Shown in pieces: positions 59,419 to 64,000 of a stretch of 64,000 nt of DNA (positions are counted from its first letter, which is position 1; each line of letters begins with the position of its first letter). The notes beneath the pieces are model-generated. The model worked only from the letters and a program-made list of their open reading frames with translations. It was not told the DNA's origin and did not search any database. This DNA comes from Candidatus Altimarinota bacterium (GTDB lineage Bacteria; Patescibacteriota; Gracilibacteria; UBA1369; LOWO2-01-FULL-3): the NCBI GenBank assembly GCA_023231115.1, contig JALNWA010000004.1:11289-75288 (forward strand). Direction: 5' to 3'. The translations under genes and the position numbers were made by a program.

Positions 59419-60729
59419 ATGTTGGACGAAATTTACATCGGAAAAAATTCAGAACCATTTTTGAGAAATCTTGTTCAAAGACCAAACGCAAATTTAAAAA
59501 GATTAATAAAAAAAGAAGGATCTCTGGACAAAAATCTTACAACAAAATCTCGCGCAGAAGTTTTCGCGTCACTCGATAAAAGCGCTTGTGGAATAGGTTT
59601 AACAGGTGGCGGAGATTGCGCGGGAATTGCAGATTTACTTTCATCACTCGGATTAAATTTGGATCCAAAATTAACAATGCTCGGAATAAAAAACGCAGGT
59701 GCCGGACTGATTGTTGATCCAAAAGATTTCGAAAATCAATTAATAATTGTAGACACATTACTCGCTGAAGATTTCAAAGGCCAATCATCTACCCCGCTGC
59801 GTTCTGCCCGAGTTAATGCGCTAAAAGAGAATCCGGAAAATACAAAAGCAAATATTTCTCCATACAAATTTGTATACGGAACAGGCGGCGATGATCATTT
59901 GGGATTACTTTCAGAAATAGCAAAAACATTTCCACAAAAAACAGTTGTTGGAACTTTCAAAAGTATTGACGGCGACGGATGCATCAACGGGAAACCCGCA
60001 CAGATGCTGGGATTTAAAACTGCGATGAAAAAATATCAGGAAGATTTTTGGGCAATTGTTCAAAACGCATACACTCATAATCAAACACATGTAGTTGAAT
60101 TTTTCGGCAGGAAATCAGGTAAACTGCCATTTGAATCGACAAGAAAATTCCCAAATAATTTTGAAAATTTACAACGCGAAGAAAAAAGAAAAATTGAAGA
60201 ATTCCGTGACGGAATAATTATTTTGGTTCCAGAAAAACCAACATCACTCAAAAAAATTGCAGAAGAAGTTAAAAAAATAAAAGACCGCGAAGGATTTTGC
60301 GTAGTTGCGGTAGCGGAAGGATTTGTTCCTACAGACCTTGAAGAAAACGCACAAACAAGCGAAAAACAAAACATCGATTCTTTTGGAAATATCGCAAATC
60401 TTTCCGGAATTCGTCACGTAATTATTTCCGCAATTCAAAAATTTGCAGGAATAAAAAAAGTAAATGAACTTTTAGAAAATTACACAGCACGCGGAGCAAC
60501 GCCAACAAAATATGACAACGTGATGGGAGAAAAAATCGGAAAACAAATGGCAAAATTGATAAACGAAGGAACAACAGGAGGCCATGCAGTAGTCTATTTT
60601 GAAGGAGCAGATGCGGAGAAAGAAGAACCGCAAATAGTTCCATTAACAAATGTAAGCAACGAAAACACTCTGAAAAACACAGGGTTATACAACGACAAAA
60701 TGTTAAGAGAAAACGGAGTCTTCTGGTAG
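59419..60729 (+). CDS. phosphofructokinase-family protein, PPi-type signature
   Basis: A 436-residue member of the PFK family (about 320-440). Motifs: LTGGGDCAGI at about 61-70, GTGGDD at 154-159, TFKSIDGDGCI at 179-189 and VVEFFGRKSGKL around 221-232. In ATP-PFK the third motif is GGDG; here GGDD, with Asp at the position that blocks the ATP alpha-phosphate, and Lys in FKSIDGD (normally PKTIDND), both typical of PPi-dependent enzymes. It would phosphorylate fructose-6-phosphate with PPi. Together with the membrane pyrophosphatase at the left edge this suggests PPi-linked metabolism. The middle GG(D)D part differs in neighbourhood from textbook PFKs. Confidence 0.85.
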   Translation: MLDEIYIGKNSEPFLRNLVQRPNANLKRLIKKEGSLDKNLTTKSRAEVFASLDKSACGIGLTGGGDCAGIADLLSSLGLNLDPKLTMLGIKNAGAGLIVDPKDFENQLIIVDTLLAEDFKGQSSTPLRSARVNALKENPENTKANISPYKFVYGTGGDDHLGLLSEIAKTFPQKTVVGTFKSIDGDGCINGKPAQMLGFKTAMKKYQEDFWAIVQNAYTHNQTHVVEFFGRKSGKLPFESTRKFPNNFENLQREEKRKIEEFRDGIIILVPEKPTSLKKIAEEVKKIKDREGFCVVAVAEGFVPTDLEENAQTSEKQNIDSFGNIANLSGIRHVIISAIQKFAGIKKVNELLENYTARGATPTKYDNVMGEKIGKQMAKLINEGTTGGHAVVYFEGADAEKEEPQIVPLTNVSNENTLKNTGLYNDKMLRENGVFW

Positions 60730-60753
60730 AATAAAAAAAATAACCATAAAAAT

Positions 60754-61374
60754 ATGTGCTTTTCAGCCGAGGCAAGTTTCATTACCAGCGGCGTAACAGC
60801 AATAGCAGGAGTAGCCGCAATCTCACAAGTAAAAAATAAAAATGAATTACCGCTCGCAATAACTCCGCTTTTATTTTCATTACAACAACTTGTAGAGGGC
60901 TTACAATGGATCAGCGACAAGCCAAGCATTGCGAGTCTGGTGTTGGGATATATTTTTCTGTTTTTTGCCTTTACCATTTGGCCAACTTACATTCCTTTTG
61001 CAGTATACAAAGCGGAAAAAGATGAAAACCGCAAAGCAACAATGAAATATTTGCTAGCATTAGGTTTCTTGGTTTCAACAGCTCTAATAATGTTTTTAAT
61101 AATATCCCCTCTTTCAATTTCGACATGCAGTCAGTCAATAAAATACGATGTAGATATAATCTATCCGACATGGAGAATAATTCCTTATGTAATTGCGACA
61201 TGCGGAAGCTGTTTGCTTTCAAGCCACAAATACCTAAAAATTCTTGGAGTAGCTACACTCATCGCATTATTCGCATCATGGAGTTTTTACTCAAACACAT
61301 TCGGGTCAGTATGGTGCTTCTTCTGCGCCGCATTAAGCGCAATAATCTACATGCATTTTCATGACAAAAATTAG
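60754..61374 (+). CDS. DUF6629-like membrane protein
   Basis: A 206-residue protein with about six helices. The start MCFSAEASFITSGVTAIAG followed by LPLAITPLLFSLQQLVEGLQWI is the hallmark I know as DUF6629. Later helices are FLFFAFTIWPTYIPFAVY and LGFLVSTALIMFLII. Function unknown. It follows the phosphofructokinase gene by 24 bp and may be co-transcribed. Confidence 0.78.
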   Translation: MCFSAEASFITSGVTAIAGVAAISQVKNKNELPLAITPLLFSLQQLVEGLQWISDKPSIASLVLGYIFLFFAFTIWPTYIPFAVYKAEKDENRKATMKYLLALGFLVSTALIMFLIISPLSISTCSQSIKYDVDIIYPTWRIIPYVIATCGSCLLSSHKYLKILGVATLIALFASWSFYSNTFGSVWCFFCAALSAIIYMHFHDKN

Positions 61375-61456
61375 AACCGGCATTATTCTTTTAAAATCTT
61401 GCAATTCATACCATTTTAGTATAGTATGAAATCTCAAAACATTTAACAATAAAAAT

Positions 61457-61603
61457 ATGACACACTATGTTTGCACCGGAGAATGTAAAGGAGTTTCTGA
61501 AAAACCGGTATCATGCGGCGATGAATCTTGTTCTCTACACAATCATCCATTGATTGAATGTAATTGTGAAGATGGAAGCCACAAAGAAACAACAAAAGAA
61601 TAA
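61457..61603 (+). CDS. 48-residue Cys-rich protein, candidate-phyla small family
   Basis: MTHYVCTGECKGVSEKPVSC begins a 48-residue protein with six Cys (6, 10, 20, 25, 35, 37) and three His, arranged as C-x3-C, C-x4-C and C-x-C. This looks like a small metal-binding (zinc or iron-sulfur) knuckle. I recognise similar short proteins in other candidate-phyla genomes, annotated only as hypothetical. It precedes the PEBP gene by 7 bp and may be in one operon with it. Confidence 0.7.
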   Translation: MTHYVCTGECKGVSEKPVSCGDESCSLHNHPLIECNCEDGSHKETTKE

Positions 61604-61610
61604 AAACAAA

Positions 61611-62054
61611 ATGCAAATTACCAGCGCATCTTTCGAAAATAACGGGATACTGCCTACAAAATACACATGCGAAGGAAAAAATATAAATCCGCCACTTGAG
61701 ATTTCAGGCACTCCTGAAAACACAAAATCCCTCGTCTTGATTTGTGACGATCCGGACGCAGTTTCTGGAATCTTTACACATTGGACTGTTTGGAACATAA
61801 GTCCAAAAACAACAGAAATAAAAGAAAACAGTATTCCGTTAAATGCGATACAAGGCACAACAAGCTTCGGAAAAACAGGCTATGGAAGCCCGTGTCCGCC
61901 AAAAAACACGGGGAAACACAGATACACTTTCAAAATATATGCGATAGATAAAACCTTGGACATACCGGCTTCAACAACAGCTGAAACGCTATACAAAACA
62001 ATCGAAAATTCCATCATCGACAAAGCAGAAACAATAGGGATTTATTCAAGATAA
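61611..62054 (+). CDS. YbhB/YbcL-type PEBP-family protein
   Basis: A 147-residue phosphatidylethanolamine-binding-like protein (Raf kinase inhibitor-like family). Signatures: GKNINPPLEISGTPENTKSLVLICDDPDA, THWTVWNI, TGYGSPCPPKNTGKHRYTFKIYAID. The pocket D-P-D and GxxxPCPP residues are the anion-binding site of the family. Cytosolic; biological role unclear in bacteria. ATG 61611 was chosen; the frame runs 57 bp further upstream through the Cys-protein gene. Confidence 0.93.
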   Translation: MQITSASFENNGILPTKYTCEGKNINPPLEISGTPENTKSLVLICDDPDAVSGIFTHWTVWNISPKTTEIKENSIPLNAIQGTTSFGKTGYGSPCPPKNTGKHRYTFKIYAIDKTLDIPASTTAETLYKTIENSIIDKAETIGIYSR

Positions 62055-62129
62055 ACAATCCTTCAAATTTGCAAACATTTTATTTTGCAGTACAATAAAT
62101 ACAATTACTTAATAACAAATGTAACAAGT

Positions 62130-63146
62130 ATGAACAAACCAAAAAAATTGATTTTGGGGATATTTGTCGCAGTAGCCATTATAGCAGTGGCGGGCTTCGC
62201 TTTATTTTCGGAAAATTCAGGAATTTTCCAAGGCAGGATGCAACGAGTGACAAAAGATCCACAAACTTCAAGACCTGTAATGGAAACTTCACATCAAAAA
62301 GCGTTAAACGCATTTCAAACAGGATTAAAATGGGAAAGTACAGATTTTTTCAAAACTGATTGGGCAAAACCGGAAACATTCTGCCCGGGTTCAGGAAAAG
62401 ATTGCGTAGTTTCAGGAGCAGGATTTGAACAAGATCCAAAAACCGGAGATTTCAAAGCAACATACAAAATTTATCTGACCGACGAAGCAAAAAAAGCACT
62501 TGCGAGCACGATCGACGACAAATTTTATTTTAAATTTGTATATAAACCATATTGGGGTGCAAACGCAGAAAGCTTAATACAAAGCAGTGAAATAGGTTTC
62601 AAAGTTGAAAACGGCAAACTAGTTGCAGGAAATTCCACAAAAAACGAAAACGTCTACTTCGACAAAGACGGAAATATAATTGTAAAAGTAGTATTGCCTT
62701 GGCCTGGACTTGCAATTAACTCAGAATTAACAAAATACGGTGAAGGAAACTGGGGTAAATATGATATCGACATGTATTTCTATGACAAAACAGATTCAAC
62801 ACAAATAGCAATAAGCTCAAAATATGTAGTAAAACAATTGGCAAGACCAAACCTAAGAGTCAAAAACTCAGGTAGTGGTTGCGTTATTGGCGCATATCAT
62901 GATTTTACAGTCGTAAACGACGGAGGACTTTTACCTCTAGATGCATATAACAGAATCCTTTTCTATCTCTCTGGTGGAGATGCAATAAAACTTGATAAAG
63001 CATTCGGTGATGCGACACCGGTAATGACACCAGGAGGAAGCACAGACTGGGAATGCTATAACGCAGGATATGGAACAAATATTTGGCTAGTAAGAGACAC
63101 CATAAAAGGAGACACAACGATATTTAACGAAAAAATTAAAAATTAA
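62130..63146 (+). CDS. membrane-anchored secreted protein, function unknown
   Basis: A 338-residue protein with an N-terminal signal or anchor (LILGIFVAVAIIAVAGFALF). Mature part is beta-rich: ETFCPGSGKDCVVSGAGFEQ, FKATYKIYLTDEAKKAL, WGKYDIDMYFYDKTDSTQ and a closing YNAGYGTNIWLVRDTIKG. The start at 62130 (MNKPKK) begins the signal. No family recognised; probably an extracellular binding or structural protein. Confidence 0.75.
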   Translation: MNKPKKLILGIFVAVAIIAVAGFALFSENSGIFQGRMQRVTKDPQTSRPVMETSHQKALNAFQTGLKWESTDFFKTDWAKPETFCPGSGKDCVVSGAGFEQDPKTGDFKATYKIYLTDEAKKALASTIDDKFYFKFVYKPYWGANAESLIQSSEIGFKVENGKLVAGNSTKNENVYFDKDGNIIVKVVLPWPGLAINSELTKYGEGNWGKYDIDMYFYDKTDSTQIAISSKYVVKQLARPNLRVKNSGSGCVIGAYHDFTVVNDGGLLPLDAYNRILFYLSGGDAIKLDKAFGDATPVMTPGGSTDWECYNAGYGTNIWLVRDTIKGDTTIFNEKIKN

Positions 63147-63156
63147 ATAAAGCAAT

Positions 63157-63189
63157 AAAAGAGTCCCAATTAAAAACTGGGGCTCTTTT
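63157..63189. terminator. bidirectional intrinsic terminator
   Basis: AAAAGAGTCCCA and TGGGGCTCTTTT pair over 12 bp (one G-U) around a 9-nt loop, with T-runs on both strands. Serves the gene at 62130 (+) and the dCMP deaminase gene (-). Confidence 0.9.
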
Positions 63190-63202
63190 TAAAATCTTAA
63201 AA

Positions 63203-63745
63203 TCAAGCCTGCTTAGTATCCCACTCCGTCTTAACGCCATATTGATCTTTATCATCAACAATATCATTTTGACTCCATTCATTCACCCAATCTTCAACAT
63301 TAAAAATCTTAGTTCCACCATCTTTAAGAGAACAAATCACTCTATTAAGGCCACAATTTATAAGCATTTTTTTGCAAATAAAGCATGGAAAAGCGTCCAA
63401 AAGCTCAGTGCTATCCCCCTGCACTTTTCCAAAAATATACATATCGCCGCCAAGAAGACTTGTCCCACTTCTCGCCGCATTTATAATTGCATTTTGCTCG
63501 GCATGGACACTTCTGCACATTTCATAACGATGCCCCGATGGAATTCCAAGTTTTTTTCTCAAACAAAAACCATGATCCATAGAGCTCTTTGTCCCCCTAG
63601 GTGAGCCAACATATCCCGTTGCGACAACTTGATCATCGCGAATAATTACAGCCCCGATTTCAACTTTTGTACAAGTCCCACGCCTCGAAACGCTCTTCGC
63701 CAAATCCATATAATATTCATTTTTTGAAGGTCTTTTGTAATCCAT
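63203..63745 (-). CDS. deoxycytidylate (dCMP) deaminase
   Basis: A 180-residue cytidine-deaminase-superfamily enzyme, converting dCMP to dUMP for thymidylate synthesis. Zinc motifs: VHAEQNAIINAARSG (His and catalytic Glu) at about 80-94 and FPCFICKKMLINCGL (Cys pair) near 118-132. The start region DLAKSVSRRGTCTKVEIGAVIIRDDQVVATGYVGSPRGTKS is the ComEB-type dCMP deaminase signature. The kinase-like gene upstream (63773) is in the same direction, 27 bp away. Confidence 0.93.
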   Translation of the reverse strand: MDYKRPSKNEYYMDLAKSVSRRGTCTKVEIGAVIIRDDQVVATGYVGSPRGTKSSMDHGFCLRKKLGIPSGHRYEMCRSVHAEQNAIINAARSGTSLLGGDMYIFGKVQGDSTELLDAFPCFICKKMLINCGLNRVICSLKDGGTKIFNVEDWVNEWSQNDIVDDKDQYGVKTEWDTKQA

Positions 63746-63772
63746 AAAATTTAAATTAAAAACTTTTGAAAA

Positions 63773-64000
63773 TTATTTAACACCGTTATACCACTTCAAA
63801 AAACCACTGCTAAGCTCCTGAAGCGTTCCATTATTTTCAATCATAACATCAACTTTTTGAAGACATTTAGCAACTTGTTGGCCATCCTGCGGCTCTCCAA
63901 CTCCCAATTCCCTATCAATTTTACGTACGATTTCATCGCGCGTTTTTGCATCACTTTCTCTAGCGCGACTTAAAATCCGACTAATCAAAAGTTCTTTTTC
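63773..64000 (-). CDS. C-terminal part of a P-loop nucleotide/dephospho-CoA kinase-like protein, 5' end beyond the window
   Basis: The frame is open to base 64000, so only the last 75 residues are present. The sequence SRARESDAKTRDEIVRKIDRELGVGEPQDGQQVAKCLQKVDVMIENNGTLQEL resembles the C-terminal lid and ADVMIxNNGTLEEL end of dephospho-CoA kinase-like or dNMP-kinase-like AAA proteins that lie beside dCMP deaminase in candidate-phyla genomes. A TTG at 63988 is inside the frame and probably not the start. Confidence 0.6.
   Translation of the reverse strand, partial: EKELLISRILSRARESDAKTRDEIVRKIDRELGVGEPQDGQQVAKCLQKVDVMIENNGTLQELSSGFLKWYNGVK

Noticed and set aside
1..64000. CRISPR arrays and insertion sequences
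   Set aside because: No regularly spaced repeats and no transposase genes were seen.

Overview
This is an AT-rich, tightly packed bacterial chromosome segment, most likely from a member of the Candidate Phyla Radiation (Patescibacteria). A Peregrinibacteria-like lineage is my best guess, and it is an inference. Reasons: many small protein families that I associate with these genomes (the 48-residue Cys protein at 61457, the DUF5652 and DUF378 membrane proteins, the CxxC-repeat protein at 2266, a TrmB-like regulator), almost no Shine-Dalgarno sequences, and a PPi-centred energy economy (membrane pyrophosphatase at the left edge, PPi-type phosphofructokinase signature at 59419). TGA is used as a normal stop (for example at 17577 and 57444), so this is not the UGA=Gly code of Absconditabacteria/Gracilibacteria.

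Layout. 1-10.2 kb: housekeeping and membrane genes (hppA end, rsmE, a toxin-antitoxin pair, a Cys-rich protein, a P-type ATPase, an RRM protein, a cupin, TerC). 10.4-17.6 kb: an unusual cluster of three ATP-grasp ligases (one a fusion of two ligase units), a CelD/FemAB-like GNAT and a PLP amino-acid decarboxylase; it looks like a pathway for an amino-acid conjugate or short peptide. 17.6-26.3 kb: a Ca2+/cation antiporter, an ECF sigma factor with its membrane partner, a secreted Gly-rich protein divergent from a MacA/MacB-type export operon, and an ABC-F protein. 26.3-32.1 kb: cell-surface block with two SLH-domain proteins, a lipoprotein and a DUF4349 protein. 32.1-34.7 kb: a KamA-like radical SAM enzyme behind a candidate transcription attenuator, and a metal permease.

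34.77-39.03 kb: an accessory gene island ending at tRNA-Gln. Its genes (Tat-exported thioredoxin-like protein, BRO-N/DinD-like protein, methyltransferase, possible HEPN protein, lipoprotein, small protein) are separated by five copies of a ~30-bp repeat that aligns with a tRNA 3' end (T-arm, acceptor strand, CCA). This resembles a cassette array built by repeated insertion at a tRNA-like site. 40.2-40.6 kb holds a strongly structured noncoding RNA candidate with its own consensus promoter and terminator. 41.1-46.8 kb: ssb, lipoproteins, a MEMO-family protein, an RNA methylase, DedA and a glycosyltransferase. 46.8-49.7 kb: tRNA-Asn followed by orphan genes, with a 10-bp copy of the tRNA end 1.9 kb away (possible second island). 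49.9-64 kb: exported deaminase, an orphan Cys-module membrane protein, a tiny bTHX-like protein, an ABC exporter, deoC-like aldolase, TrmB regulator, phosphofructokinase, PEBP protein, dCMP deaminase and a truncated kinase-like gene.

Regulation. At several genes (3894, 16268, 19869, 41096, 55360) a good -10 box ends exactly 6-8 nt before the ATG, predicting leaderless mRNAs; this also decides several start codons. Intrinsic terminators are frequent and often directly abut the next promoter. All names rest on motif recognition by eye; no database search was run.
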